From positions 1 through 64,000 of the forward strand of contig CAZUDO010000105.1 in the NCBI GenBank assembly GCA_964618895.1: 64,000 nt of DNA, written 5' to 3'. Both the position numbers and the translations under genes were made by a program. This document shows positions 17,649 through 25,656 of the stretch, one piece after another. Within the stretch, counting starts at the first letter, position 1; each line of letters opens with the position of its first letter. This stretch comes from CAZUDO01 sp964618895 (GTDB lineage: Bacteria; Desulfobacterota; Binatia; DP-6). The notes under the pieces were generated by a model. That model did not search any database, had not been told where the DNA came from, and saw only the letters and a program-made list of their open reading frames with translations.

Positions 17649-18746
17649 ATGCAGATCTCGTCGTTCGCATTCACGGTCCTGTCGTTTGTGGTCGCGCTCG
17701 GCGTGCTGGTGTTCGTGCACGAGCTCGGCCACTTCCTGGTGGCCAAGCGCCTTGGGGTAAAGGTGCTGCGCTTCTCGATCGGGTTCGGCCCCGTCCTGCT
17801 GGGGTGGCGCCGCGGCGAGACGGAATACGCCCTGTCGGCGTTCCCGCTCGGCGGCTACGTGAAGATGCTCGGCGAGGGTGACGACGAGGAGAGCGAGGGT
17901 GAGCCGGCGCTCGCCGAGCCGCACCGGTCGTTCGCGAACCAGGCGCCCGGCCGTCGGGCGGCCATCGTCTGTGCCGGTCCGGCGATGAACTTCGTGTTCG
18001 CCTTCGTGACGTACGCGCTCCTCTTCATGATGGTCGGCATCGAAATGCCCTCGAACGAGCCCCGGGTGGGGGGCGTGTCTGCCGGGCTCCCGGCCGAGAA
18101 GGTCGGCCTGCAGCTCGGCGATCGCATTGCGGCCGTGAACGGGACCGCGATCACCACCTGGGAAGCGCTCTCGCGCATGGTGATGCAGTCCGACGGCGCG
18201 GCGCTGACGCTCACCGTCGAGCGGGCCGGGGCAGAGTTCCCGGTCACGATCACCCCGGCGCTGCACGAGACCCGCTCGATGCTGGGCGAGCCGGGGGCCA
18301 AGGTCTACCGGATTGGCATCGAGGCGCCGCGGCAGTGGGAGGCGGTGGGCCCGGTGCGCGCCATCGGGGTGGCCGCAGAGCAGACGTGGGTGGTGACCAG
18401 CATGGTGGCCGGCGGCCTGGTCGCCATGGTCCGCGGACGCGTGCCGCTGCGCGAGCTTGGTGGGCCGATCGCCATCGCGCGCGCCGCCGGGCAGCAGGCC
18501 CGGGCAGGACTGCGCTATTTCCTGAGCATGCTGGCGTTCCTGTCGATCAACCTGGGGGTGCTCAACCTGCTCCCCGTTCCGGCGCTCGACGGGGGCCATC
18601 TGGCCTTCTTCGCGGTAGAAGGGCTCATGCGCCGTCCGCTGCGGCCGCGCCAGCGGGAGATCGCACAACAGGTCGGCATGGTCGTGCTCATCACCCTGAT
18701 GGTGTTCGTGTTCTACAACGACATCCATCGGCTCGTGCAGGGCTGA
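17649..18746 (+). CDS. rseP: Site-2 intramembrane zinc protease RseP
   Basis: RseP cleaves anti-sigma factors and remnant signal peptides within the membrane. The first helix carries the zinc motif HELGH with His24, Glu25 and His28. The third zinc ligand is the Asp in NLLPVPALDGGHL near residue 310. One PDZ domain (about 132-200, AGLPAEKVGLQLGDRIAAVNG) is seen between the membrane halves, whereas E. coli RseP has two. The 365-residue length matches the one-PDZ subtype. The neighbour bamA, which follows rseP in many proteobacteria, is absent, and tsaB follows instead. Confidence 0.95.
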   Translation: MQISSFAFTVLSFVVALGVLVFVHELGHFLVAKRLGVKVLRFSIGFGPVLLGWRRGETEYALSAFPLGGYVKMLGEGDDEESEGEPALAEPHRSFANQAPGRRAAIVCAGPAMNFVFAFVTYALLFMMVGIEMPSNEPRVGGVSAGLPAEKVGLQLGDRIAAVNGTAITTWEALSRMVMQSDGAALTLTVERAGAEFPVTITPALHETRSMLGEPGAKVYRIGIEAPRQWEAVGPVRAIGVAAEQTWVVTSMVAGGLVAMVRGRVPLRELGGPIAIARAAGQQARAGLRYFLSMLAFLSINLGVLNLLPVPALDGGHLAFFAVEGLMRRPLRPRQREIAQQVGMVVLITLMVFVFYNDIHRLVQG

Positions 18747-18749
18747 TCG

Positions 18750-19427
18750 CTGCTCGTCCTCGGCCTCGATACCGCGACCTGGACGGCGGCGGTCGGCCTG
18801 GTGCGCGACGGGGCCATCCTGGCCGAGTTGGCGGAACCTGAGTGTCGGTCGCAGGTCACGTCCCTTCCGGGCCTGGTCGAGCGTGTGTTGGCCGAGGCAG
18901 GTGTCTGCCTTCCGGATGTCGAGGGTCTTGCGGTCTCGATCGGCCCCGGCTCGTTTACCGGCCTGCGCATCGGGTTGGCGCTCATGAAGGGGTTCGCCTT
19001 CGCCGGGGGGCTGCCGCTCGTCGGGGTCCCGACGCTCGAGGCGCTTGCACACGTGGCCGAGGCTGCGCCCGGCCAGGCGGTGTGCGCGGCCCTCGACGCC
19101 CGTAAGCGCGAAGTGTACGCGGCGTTGTTCACGGCCCGCGAAGCCGGTGTCGAGCGCACCACCCCCGACCTCGCGCTCCCGCCGGAGGAGATTGCCGCAC
19201 GCTGCGTCCCGCCCTGTGTGGTGGTGGGGGATGCGGCCGAGGTCTACCCGGTCCTACGCGCGCCCGGGTGCGTGGTGCGTCCCTTTGCCACCCACCACCC
19301 GCGGGGCGGGGTCGTGGCCCGCCTTGGATGGGAGCGCCTGCGCGCCGGGCAGGCGGCGAACGTGGGCGAGCTCGAGCCCACGTACGTGCGACCGCCGGAT
19401 GCCCAGCTCCCGGGCGGCTCGCGTTGA
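18750..19427 (+). CDS. tsaB: tRNA t6A biosynthesis protein TsaB
   Basis: TsaB is the inactive-paralogue partner of TsaD in making N6-threonylcarbamoyl-adenosine at tRNA position 37. The family N-terminus ILALDTAT is present here as LLVLGLDTATWTAAVGL, and GPGSFTGLRIGLALMKG (about 65-81) is the second signature. The only in-frame codon that can start before this strand is CTG at 18750, because a stop lies directly upstream. The next GTG would delete the first beta-strand. I therefore annotate a CTG start. The gene follows rseP by three bases, which suggests reinitiation. Total length is 225 residues, normal for TsaB. Confidence 0.9.
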   Translation: MLVLGLDTATWTAAVGLVRDGAILAELAEPECRSQVTSLPGLVERVLAEAGVCLPDVEGLAVSIGPGSFTGLRIGLALMKGFAFAGGLPLVGVPTLEALAHVAEAAPGQAVCAALDARKREVYAALFTAREAGVERTTPDLALPPEEIAARCVPPCVVVGDAAEVYPVLRAPGCVVRPFATHHPRGGVVARLGWERLRAGQAANVGELEPTYVRPPDAQLPGGSR

Positions 19428-19453
19428 CAAGGCGTTTCACCGCGCGCTAAGTT
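19424..19453 (+). promoter_or_regulatory. Candidate promoter for DUF465-ilvN-ilvC
   Basis: A perfect TTGACA overlaps the tsaB stop codon. After 18 bp comes TAAGTT, a weak -10 (three of six). It would start a transcript about 20 bases before the DUF465 gene and give the ilv-psd-pss genes a promoter of their own. Confidence 0.35.
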
Positions 19454-19480
19454 TCGCGCGTTCGCTCGCGGGGGTGCTGG

Positions 19481-19705
19481 ATGGACAAAAAGGACGAGCA
19501 ACTCATCGAATCCCTGCTGGAGCGAGATCCGGAGCTACGGCGGTACTACGACGAGCACTCCGATCTCGAGCGGCAACTCGACGTGTTCCAACAGAAGCTT
19601 TACCTCACTCCGGAGGAAGAGGTCGAGAAGAAGCGCCTGCAGAAGCTCAAGCTGGCCGGGAAGGACAAGATCATGGATATCCTGTCCCGGCACCGTCCCC
19701 AGTAG
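19481..19705 (+). CDS. DUF465 (YdcH-family) small protein
   Basis: The 74-residue, highly charged helical protein has the DUF465 pattern: L-x-x-x-x-P-E-[LF]-x-x-[LY] followed by H-x-x-L-[ED]-x-[QE]-[LI] and a lysine-rich KKxxLxxKDKI end. It reads DPELRRYYDEHSDLERQL, then EKKRLQKLKLAGKDKIMDIL. It should form a helical hairpin. The biochemical role of the family is unknown. In deltaproteobacteria it often lies in front of the ilv genes, as here. Confidence 0.85.
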   Translation: MDKKDEQLIESLLERDPELRRYYDEHSDLERQLDVFQQKLYLTPEEEVEKKRLQKLKLAGKDKIMDILSRHRPQ

Positions 19706-19717
19706 CTCGGTCGTCGC

Positions 19718-20236
19718 ATGCGGCACACCATTTCCGTCCTGGTCGAGAACGAGTTTGGTGTGCTCGCACGGGTGGCGAGCCTGTTCAGCGGCCGCGGCTT
19801 CAACATCGAGAGCCTGTCGGTCGCCGAAACGCTCGATGCCAGCGTGTCGCGTATCACGCTGGTGACGCACGGGGACGACCAGGTCCTGGAGCAGATCGAG
19901 AAACAGCTCAACAAGCTCATCAACGTCATCAAGGTCACCGACTTCATCGACACCGAGCACGTCGAGCGCGAGCTGGTGCTGGTCAAGGTGGCCGCCGACG
20001 AGCGCTCGCGCGGCGAGCTCATGAACATCGTCGGGATATTCCGCGCCCGGATCATCGACGTGTCGCGCGCGAGCTACATCGTCGAGATCACCGGCACGGA
20101 AGACAAGGTGCGCGCCCTCACCGAGCTGCTGCGGCCGCTCGGCATCCTCGAGATCGTCCGCACCGGCAAGGTGGCGATGTTCCGCGGCGCCCGCTTGTTC
20201 ACCGTCGACGGCAAGGACACGAACCGCGCCGCGTGA
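19718..20236 (+). CDS. ilvN: Acetolactate synthase small (regulatory) subunit
   Basis: IlvN binds valine and sets activity and feedback of the IlvB catalytic subunit in branched-chain amino-acid synthesis. The N-terminal ACT domain reads MRHTISVLVENEFGVLARVASLFSGRGFNIESLSV and holds the Gly-rich turn used for valine binding. The C-terminal ACT-like half runs from about residue 85. The length of 172 residues fits the IlvH/IlvN form. The catalytic ilvB, normally upstream, is not in the window; only 12 bases separate this gene from DUF465. Confidence 0.95.
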   Translation: MRHTISVLVENEFGVLARVASLFSGRGFNIESLSVAETLDASVSRITLVTHGDDQVLEQIEKQLNKLINVIKVTDFIDTEHVERELVLVKVAADERSRGELMNIVGIFRARIIDVSRASYIVEITGTEDKVRALTELLRPLGILEIVRTGKVAMFRGARLFTVDGKDTNRAA

Positions 20237-20254
20237 GCGTGCGCTGGGGGACCG

Positions 20255-21271
20255 ATGCAAGTCTATCGCGACCAGGATGCCACCCTCGATCCGCTCAAGG
20301 GGAAACAGATCGCCATCATCGGCTACGGCAGTCAGGGACATGCCCATGCCCTCAACCTGAAGGACAGCGGCATGGACGTGCGGGTGGGCCTCCGCGCCGA
20401 CAGCGCCTCCCGCCCCAAAGCCGAGAAGGCCGGCCTGCGCGTCGTCGACACCGCGCCGGCCGCGCGCGAGGCGGACGTCATCATGATCCTCGTCCCCGAC
20501 GAGCAGGGCGGCGAGATCTACGAACGCGACCTCGCGCCCGGGCTCACGCCCGGCAAGTTCCTGGCCTTCGGCCATGGCTTCAACATCCACTACAAGAAGA
20601 TCGTCCCGCCGGCCGACGTGAACGTCTTCATGGTGGCGCCCAAGGGTCCCGGGCACCTGGTGCGCAGCGAGTTCGAGAAGGGGCGCGGCGTCCCGTGTCT
20701 GCTCGCCATTGCCCAGGACCCGGGTGGGACCACGCGTGCCGTGGGCCTCGCCTACGCCAAGGCCATTGGCGGCACGCGCGCCGGGGTGCTCGAGACCAGC
20801 TTCAAGGAAGAGACCGAGACCGACCTGTTCGGCGAGCAGGCCGTGCTGTGCGGCGGGCTCACGGAACTCATCCGCGCCGGGTACGAGACGCTCGTCAAGG
20901 CCGGCTACTCGCCCGAGATGGCGTACTTCGAGTGCCTGCACGAGGTGAAGCTCATCGTCGACCTCATCTACGAGGGCGGCATCGCCAACATGCGCTATTC
21001 GATCAGCAACACCGCCGAGTACGGCGACATGACGCGCGGCAAGCGCGTGATCGGGCAGGAGACGCGCCAGGCCATGGAGGTGATCCTGAAGGACATCCAA
21101 TCGGGCAAGTTCGCCGACGAGTGGATCACCGAGCACCGCTGCGGCTCGCCGCACTTCCGTGAGCTGCGTACCGAGGCGGCCAAGCATCCCATCGAAGAGG
21201 TGGGGGCGAAGCTGCGGGGGCTGATGCCGTGGCTCGGTTCCAACCGCCTGGTCGATCGCGCACGTAACTGA
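20255..21271 (+). CDS. ilvC: Ketol-acid reductoisomerase (class I)
   Basis: IlvC isomerises and reduces acetolactate or acetohydroxybutyrate. The 338-residue size marks the short class I enzyme. The cofactor loop GYGSQGHAHALNLKDSG (about 24-40) is followed by an Arg/Ser-bearing stretch (LRADSASRPKA), usual for NADPH preference. GHGFNIHYKKI, PKGPGHLVRSEFEKGRGVP and the catalytic acidic motif ETFKEETETDLFGEQ with the later CLHEVKLIVDL are intact. It starts 18 bases after ilvN and ends four bases before psd. Confidence 0.98.
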   Translation: MQVYRDQDATLDPLKGKQIAIIGYGSQGHAHALNLKDSGMDVRVGLRADSASRPKAEKAGLRVVDTAPAAREADVIMILVPDEQGGEIYERDLAPGLTPGKFLAFGHGFNIHYKKIVPPADVNVFMVAPKGPGHLVRSEFEKGRGVPCLLAIAQDPGGTTRAVGLAYAKAIGGTRAGVLETSFKEETETDLFGEQAVLCGGLTELIRAGYETLVKAGYSPEMAYFECLHEVKLIVDLIYEGGIANMRYSISNTAEYGDMTRGKRVIGQETRQAMEVILKDIQSGKFADEWITEHRCGSPHFRELRTEAAKHPIEEVGAKLRGLMPWLGSNRLVDRARN

Positions 21272-21275
21272 CCTG

Positions 21276-21917
21276 GTGACCATCGCACGCGAAGGCTGGC
21301 CCGTCATTGGGGCGGCGGCGGGGGTGCTCGGCACGGTCGGGGTGGTCGGCGCGGCGGCGGGACATCCTGTGGCCCTGGCGCCGCTGCTCGTCGGCGTGGG
21401 GTTCTGTCTGTGGTTTTTCCGCGATCCCGAGCGGCACGTGCCCGACGACGAGCGCCTGATCGTGTCGCCGGCCGATGGGCGTGTGGTCGCCGTGGTCCAG
21501 GAACGGGAAGAGCATTTCCTGCACGCGCCCGCCACGCGCATCAGCATCTTCATGTCGCCGCTCAACGTGCATGTGAACCGCAATCCGGTGAGCGGCGCGG
21601 TCGAGTTGGTGCGTCACACGCCCGGCAAGTTCCGGGCCGCGTTCCAGGACAAAGCCTCCCTCGACAACGAGCGTAACGCCGTCGTCCTGCGGAGCGGCGA
21701 GCGGCGCTACCTGATGGTGCAGATCGCGGGCGCGCTGGCCCGCCGCATCGTCTGTCACCTGGCGCCGGGCGAGCAGGTGCGCCGCGGCGAGCGCTTTGGG
21801 ATGATCATGTTCGGCTCGCGCGTCGACCTGTTCCTGCCCGTTGGCGTGACGCCGCTGGTGGCCAAGGGGGACCGGGTGCAGGCCGGCGCGAGCGTGCTTG
21901 CCCGGGCGCCAGAGTGA
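21276..21917 (+). CDS. psd: Phosphatidylserine decarboxylase proenzyme
   Basis: Psd converts phosphatidylserine to phosphatidylethanolamine at the inner membrane. The proenzyme self-cleaves at a Gly-Ser bond to form a pyruvoyl group. That site is the GS of MFGSRVDLFLP near residue 179. FFRDPERHVP (about 47), SPADGRVV and FMSPLNVHVNRNPVSG are typical of the short Psd-B class, as are the 213-residue size and two N-terminal membrane helices. GTG is the start. It is followed nine bases later by pssA, which makes its substrate. Confidence 0.95.
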   Translation: MTIAREGWPVIGAAAGVLGTVGVVGAAAGHPVALAPLLVGVGFCLWFFRDPERHVPDDERLIVSPADGRVVAVVQEREEHFLHAPATRISIFMSPLNVHVNRNPVSGAVELVRHTPGKFRAAFQDKASLDNERNAVVLRSGERRYLMVQIAGALARRIVCHLAPGEQVRRGERFGMIMFGSRVDLFLPVGVTPLVAKGDRVQAGASVLARAPE

Positions 21918-21926
21918 CGTGACCCC

Positions 21927-22790
21927 ATGAGCCCGCCGCACCGCCAGCCGTCGCTCCTGCACCCGTTCGGGGGGCGGCGCCCGTCCCGGATTCCGCCGCT
22001 CCGGCGCGGCGTGTACATCCTGCCGAACCTGTTCACCACCGCCGGGCTCTTCGCGGGCTTCTACGGCATCATCTGCACCCTCAACCAGGACTACCGGATG
22101 GCGGCGATCATGATCCTGGTGGCGCAGCTGTGCGACATGCTGGACGGCCGCATCGCGCGGCTCACGCATTCGACCAGCTCGTTCGGCATCCAGTACGATT
22201 CCCTCGCCGACCTGGTGACCTTCGGCGTCGCCCCCGGCATCCTGGTGTACACCTGGGCGCTCCAGCCCTGGGGCCGCTGGGGGTGGCTCGCCGCGACACT
22301 CTACGTGACCGGCGGGGCGCTCCGCCTGGCGCGTTTCAACGTGCAGATCGCGTCGGTCGAGAAGCGGCACTTCGTCGGCCTGCCCATCCCGGCGGCTGCC
22401 GGGGTGATCGCCGCCACGGTGCTGCTCTACTACTACTTCGGTGGCGAGGGGGAGCCGAATAAACACCGCTCCATGCTGATCGTGATCTTCGCGGTGGCGG
22501 GTCTGATGGTGAGCGAGGTCCGGTACCACTCGTTCAAGGAGATCCGCTTCCACCACCGCCATCCGTTTTCGGTGCTGCTCGGGCTCATCCTGCTGATCAC
22601 GCTCCTCATCGGGGCGCCCGAGCCGACGCTCTTCTGCGGCATCATGGCGTATGCGCTCTCCGGGCCCGTGCTGTTGATCGGGCGGCTGCTCACCGGACGC
22701 CGGCGTGTGCAGGCGCCCGAGACCGTTGCGGGAGCGGTCCCGCCCGCCGCCGCCGTCTTGACAAGTCGGCACCCCGACGGTAACGCCTGA
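21927..22790 (+). CDS. pssA: CDP-diacylglycerol-serine O-phosphatidyltransferase
   Basis: PssA joins CDP-diacylglycerol and serine to give phosphatidylserine. The CDP-alcohol phosphotransferase signature D-x2-D-G-x2-A-R-x8-G-x3-D-x3-D is exact in CDMLDGRIARLTHSTSSFG and the following IQYDSLAD (about residues 71-97). Around six to eight membrane helices fill the 287 residues, and a polar C-terminal tail of about 30 residues follows. With cdsA upstream and psd adjacent, the window encodes the full route from phosphatidic acid to phosphatidylethanolamine. Confidence 0.95.
   Translation: MSPPHRQPSLLHPFGGRRPSRIPPLRRGVYILPNLFTTAGLFAGFYGIICTLNQDYRMAAIMILVAQLCDMLDGRIARLTHSTSSFGIQYDSLADLVTFGVAPGILVYTWALQPWGRWGWLAATLYVTGGALRLARFNVQIASVEKRHFVGLPIPAAAGVIAATVLLYYYFGGEGEPNKHRSMLIVIFAVAGLMVSEVRYHSFKEIRFHHRHPFSVLLGLILLITLLIGAPEPTLFCGIMAYALSGPVLLIGRLLTGRRRVQAPETVAGAVPPAAAVLTSRHPDGNA
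22758..22786 (+). promoter_or_regulatory. Candidate promoter for the leuA leader
   Basis: A perfect TTGACA lies inside the 3' end of pssA, with TAACGC after 17 bp as a weak -10. Transcription would begin about four bases before the leader ATG, leaving almost no 5' UTR. A later TGATACATC could act instead as an extended -10. Confidence 0.35.
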
Positions 22791-22796
22791 TACATC

Positions 22797-22874
22797 ATGA
22801 TTCCGGCGTCGCTCCGCACGCTCCCCTTGGGCTTGCTGCTGCCGTGCCCGCTCGCGGCCCTGGCTGGAGTGTAG
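22797..22874 (+). CDS. Putative leucine-rich leader peptide of leuA
   Basis: A 25-codon frame between pssA and leuA encodes eight leucines, with three in a row at positions 13-15 (LPLGLLLPC). It ends 28 bases before a strong terminator hairpin. This is the layout of amino-acid attenuators, where ribosome stalling at codons of the pathway product changes RNA folding. The ribosome site is weak, and hydrophobic frames arise easily in GC-rich DNA, so the peptide itself is unproven. It is also possible that only a hairpin-based control without a peptide operates here. Confidence 0.45.
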   Translation: MIPASLRTLPLGLLLPCPLAALAGV

Positions 22875-22902
22875 GGAAGACGCCCACAACTCTCGCGAGG
22901 AC

Positions 22903-22940
22903 GCCACGGGCGGGTCGGACCGCTCGTGGCTTTCGTGTTT
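22903..22940 (+). terminator. Intrinsic terminator/attenuator before leuA
   Basis: An 11-pair stem (GCCACG-G-GCGG against CCGC-T-CGTGGC, one G-T wobble, otherwise perfect) closes a six-base loop and is followed by TTTCGTGTTT. It lies in the leuA leader, 75 bases before the start codon, and is the clearest intrinsic terminator I found in the window. An alternative 8-bp pairing, GCTCGTGG with TCACGAGC just downstream (22922-22956), excludes the terminator 3' arm. Confidence 0.65.
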
Positions 22941-23014
22941 CTGGGGGGTCACGAGCCGGACGGCACGTGGCCCCCTGGCGTTTCCGGGACAGGTAGGCAA
23001 GAGGAGACACGACG

Positions 23015-24559
23015 ATGGACCGGGTACAGATCTTCGACACCACCCTCCGCGACGGGGAGCAGTCCCCCGGCGCCACCATGAACGTGGAAGAAAAGCTGGC
23101 GATCGCCCGCCAGCTCGATCACCTGGGGGTGGACGTGATCGAAGCCGGCTTCGCGGCCTCGTCGGAGGGCGACTTCGAGTCGGTGCGCCGGGTGGCCGCC
23201 ACCATCACCCGTCCCATCGTGCTGTCGCTCGCCCGCACCCGCGAGCAGGACATCGACCGCGCCATCCGCGCCGTGGAGCACGCCAAGCGGCCGGGCATCC
23301 ACATCTTCATCGCCACCTCGGACATCCACTTGAAGCACAAGCTCATGATGAGCCGGCAGGAGGTGCTCGACGCCGCCGTGTGGGCGGTGACACGGGCGAA
23401 GAAGCACCTCGACTACATCGAGTTCTCGGCCGAGGACGCGTCGCGTAGCGAGATCGACTACATGGTGCAGGTGTTCGGCGCCGTGATCGAGGCCGGGGCC
23501 AAGACCATCAACGTACCGGACACGACCGGGTACGCGCTGCCGGAGGAGTACGGGGCGCTCTTCCGCACGCTGCGCGAGCGGGTGCGTGGGGGCGATCGTG
23601 TCATCTGGAGCGCGCACTGCCACAACGACCTCGGCATGGCCGTGGCCAACTCGCTGGCAGCGGTGCAGGGCGGGGCGCGGCAGATCGAGTGTACCGTGAA
23701 CGGCATCGGCGAACGCGCCGGCAACACGGCGATGGAAGAGGTGGTGATGGCGATCAAGACGCGCCAGGACCGCTTCGGCGTCGACACCGGCATCGTCACC
23801 GAGCAGATCTATCCCACCAGCCGCCTGCTCGCGCAGATCACCGGTCTCACCGTGCCCATGAACAAGCCCATCGTGGGCGACAACGCCTTCGCGCACGAGG
23901 CCGGCATCCACCAGGACGGCGTCCTCAAATACCGGCAGAGCTACGAGATCATGCGACCGGAGTCGGTCGGCCTGGATTCGAACCGCCTGGTGCTCGGCAA
24001 GCACTCCGGGCGGCATGCGTTCGCGGCCCGCCTGAAGGAGCTCGGCCTCGATACCACCGGCGTCGACATGAATCGCGTCTTCGAACGGTTCAAGGCGCTC
24101 GCGGACAGCAAGAAGAGCGTTTACGACGAGGACCTGATCGCGCTCATCGCGCAGGAGTCCGTGCGCGGGGTGAAAGACCGCTACGAGCTGGTCTACCTGA
24201 ACGTCACCTCCTCCAGCATGGCGGTGCCGCACGCCACCGTGAAGCTCCGCATCGACGGCGAGGAGGTGCTCGGGCACGGCACCGGTGACGGCATGGTGGA
24301 CGCCTGCTACAAGGCGATCAGCGACCTGACCGGCCAGCATCCCCAGCTCGAGCGGTACGTCGTCAAGGCCATCACCGGCGGCACCGACGCGCAGGGCGAG
24401 GTGTCCTGCCTGGTCCGGGAGGACGGGTGGACCGTGACCGGGCAGGGGAGCCACACCGACATCATCCAGGCGAGCGCGCTGGCGTACCTGAACGCCCTCA
24501 ACAAGCTCGAGTACCGCCGCCAGTACCGGCAGGTGAAGCCGACCGAGGTGGGGCCATGA
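23015..24559 (+). CDS. leuA: 2-isopropylmalate synthase
   Basis: LeuA condenses 2-ketoisovalerate and acetyl-CoA, the committed step to leucine. The TIM-barrel signature FDTTLRDGEQSPGATM (7-22) and the metal-site HCHNDLGMAVANSLAAVQ (about 202-219) are intact. HEAGIHQDGVLK lies in the linker. The C-terminal LeuA regulatory dimer domain (about 385-514) should bind leucine for feedback. The 514-residue size is that of the full-length class. GAGGAG precedes the ATG. The 224-bp leader carries the attenuator described separately, and leuB overlaps the stop by four bases. Confidence 0.97.
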   Translation: MDRVQIFDTTLRDGEQSPGATMNVEEKLAIARQLDHLGVDVIEAGFAASSEGDFESVRRVAATITRPIVLSLARTREQDIDRAIRAVEHAKRPGIHIFIATSDIHLKHKLMMSRQEVLDAAVWAVTRAKKHLDYIEFSAEDASRSEIDYMVQVFGAVIEAGAKTINVPDTTGYALPEEYGALFRTLRERVRGGDRVIWSAHCHNDLGMAVANSLAAVQGGARQIECTVNGIGERAGNTAMEEVVMAIKTRQDRFGVDTGIVTEQIYPTSRLLAQITGLTVPMNKPIVGDNAFAHEAGIHQDGVLKYRQSYEIMRPESVGLDSNRLVLGKHSGRHAFAARLKELGLDTTGVDMNRVFERFKALADSKKSVYDEDLIALIAQESVRGVKDRYELVYLNVTSSSMAVPHATVKLRIDGEEVLGHGTGDGMVDACYKAISDLTGQHPQLERYVVKAITGGTDAQGEVSCLVREDGWTVTGQGSHTDIIQASALAYLNALNKLEYRRQYRQVKPTEVGP

Positions 24560-25656
24560 CCACGCGGGCGGCGGTCGCGGTCTTTCCGGGGGACGGCATT
24601 GGTCCGGAGGTGACGGCGGAGGCGGTGGCGGTGCTCGAGCAGGTAGCGCCGCGCCATGGCCTGGCGCTCACGTTGTCGACAGGAACAATCGGGGGCGGGG
24701 CGATCGACGCCCACGGCGACCCCCTGCCGCCCGCCGAGCTCGACCGGGCGCGCGCGGCCGACGCCGTGCTGCTCGGCGCCGTCGGTGGTCCCAAGTGGGA
24801 TGCGCCCGGCAGCCATGTGCGCCCGGAGCAGGGCCTGCTCGGCCTGCGCAAGGGCATGGGGGTGTACGCCAACCTGCGCCCCGTCTGGACCGTGCGCGAG
24901 CTGATCGACGCCTCGCCCCTGCGCCGTGAGGTCCTCGACGGCGTCGACCTGGTCGTCGTCCGCGAGCTGACGGGCGGCATCTACTTCGGCCAGCCGAGCG
25001 AGCGCCGCACCACCGCCGGCGGCCGGGAGGCGGTCGATACCTGCGTCTACACCGAGCAGGAGATCGCGCGGCTGTTGCGTGCGGCCTTCGCACTGGCCCG
25101 CACCCGGCGGCGCAAGCTGGCGTCGGTCGACAAGGCTAACGTGCTCTCCACCTCGCGGCTGTGGCGCGAGGTGGCCCATGAGATCGCCACGGAGTACCCC
25201 GACGTGGCCTACGAGGACGTGCTCGTCGATGCGATGGCCATGCACCTCATCCGCCGGCCGCGCGATTTCGACGTGATCGCCACCGAGAACCTGTTCGGTG
25301 ACATTTTGACCGACGAGGCGTCGATGCTGGCGGGATCCATGGGTATGCTGCCGTCGGCCTCGCTCGCGGGTGCGCCGGTTCCCGGAGAACGGTGCCCGGG
25401 GCTGTACGAGCCCATCCACGGCTCCGCCCCCGACATCGCGGGCCAGGACCGGGCCAATCCCCTGGCGGCGATTCTCTCGGTCGCCATGCTCTGCCGGTAT
25501 TCGCTCGGCTGCGCTCCGGCCGCCGACGAGATCGAACGCGCGGTCGCGGCGGTAGTGCGGGCCGGGCATCGGACGGTGGACCTGGGGGCGGCGCCGGGCC
25601 AGGCCGTCGGCTGCCGCGCTATGGGACGCCTGGTGCGTGAGCACCTCGGAGGCTGA
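24556..25656 (+). CDS. leuB: 3-isopropylmalate dehydrogenase
   Basis: LeuB oxidatively decarboxylates 3-isopropylmalate with NAD. The ATG overlapping the leuA stop (ATGA) gives the usual opening VAVFPGDGIGPEVTAEA. Substrate-site residues appear in VRELTGGIYFG (about 136-146) and in DKANVLSTSRLWREV. The metal-site Asp residues are in VDAMAMHLIRRPRDFDVI and NLFGDILTDEAS. GSAPDIAGQDRANP near 290 binds NAD. Total length is 366 residues, normal for the family. The dehydratase genes leuC and leuD are 23 kb away on the other strand. Confidence 0.97.
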   Translation: MTTRAAVAVFPGDGIGPEVTAEAVAVLEQVAPRHGLALTLSTGTIGGGAIDAHGDPLPPAELDRARAADAVLLGAVGGPKWDAPGSHVRPEQGLLGLRKGMGVYANLRPVWTVRELIDASPLRREVLDGVDLVVVRELTGGIYFGQPSERRTTAGGREAVDTCVYTEQEIARLLRAAFALARTRRRKLASVDKANVLSTSRLWREVAHEIATEYPDVAYEDVLVDAMAMHLIRRPRDFDVIATENLFGDILTDEASMLAGSMGMLPSASLAGAPVPGERCPGLYEPIHGSAPDIAGQDRANPLAAILSVAMLCRYSLGCAPAADEIERAVAAVVRAGHRTVDLGAAPGQAVGCRAMGRLVREHLGG

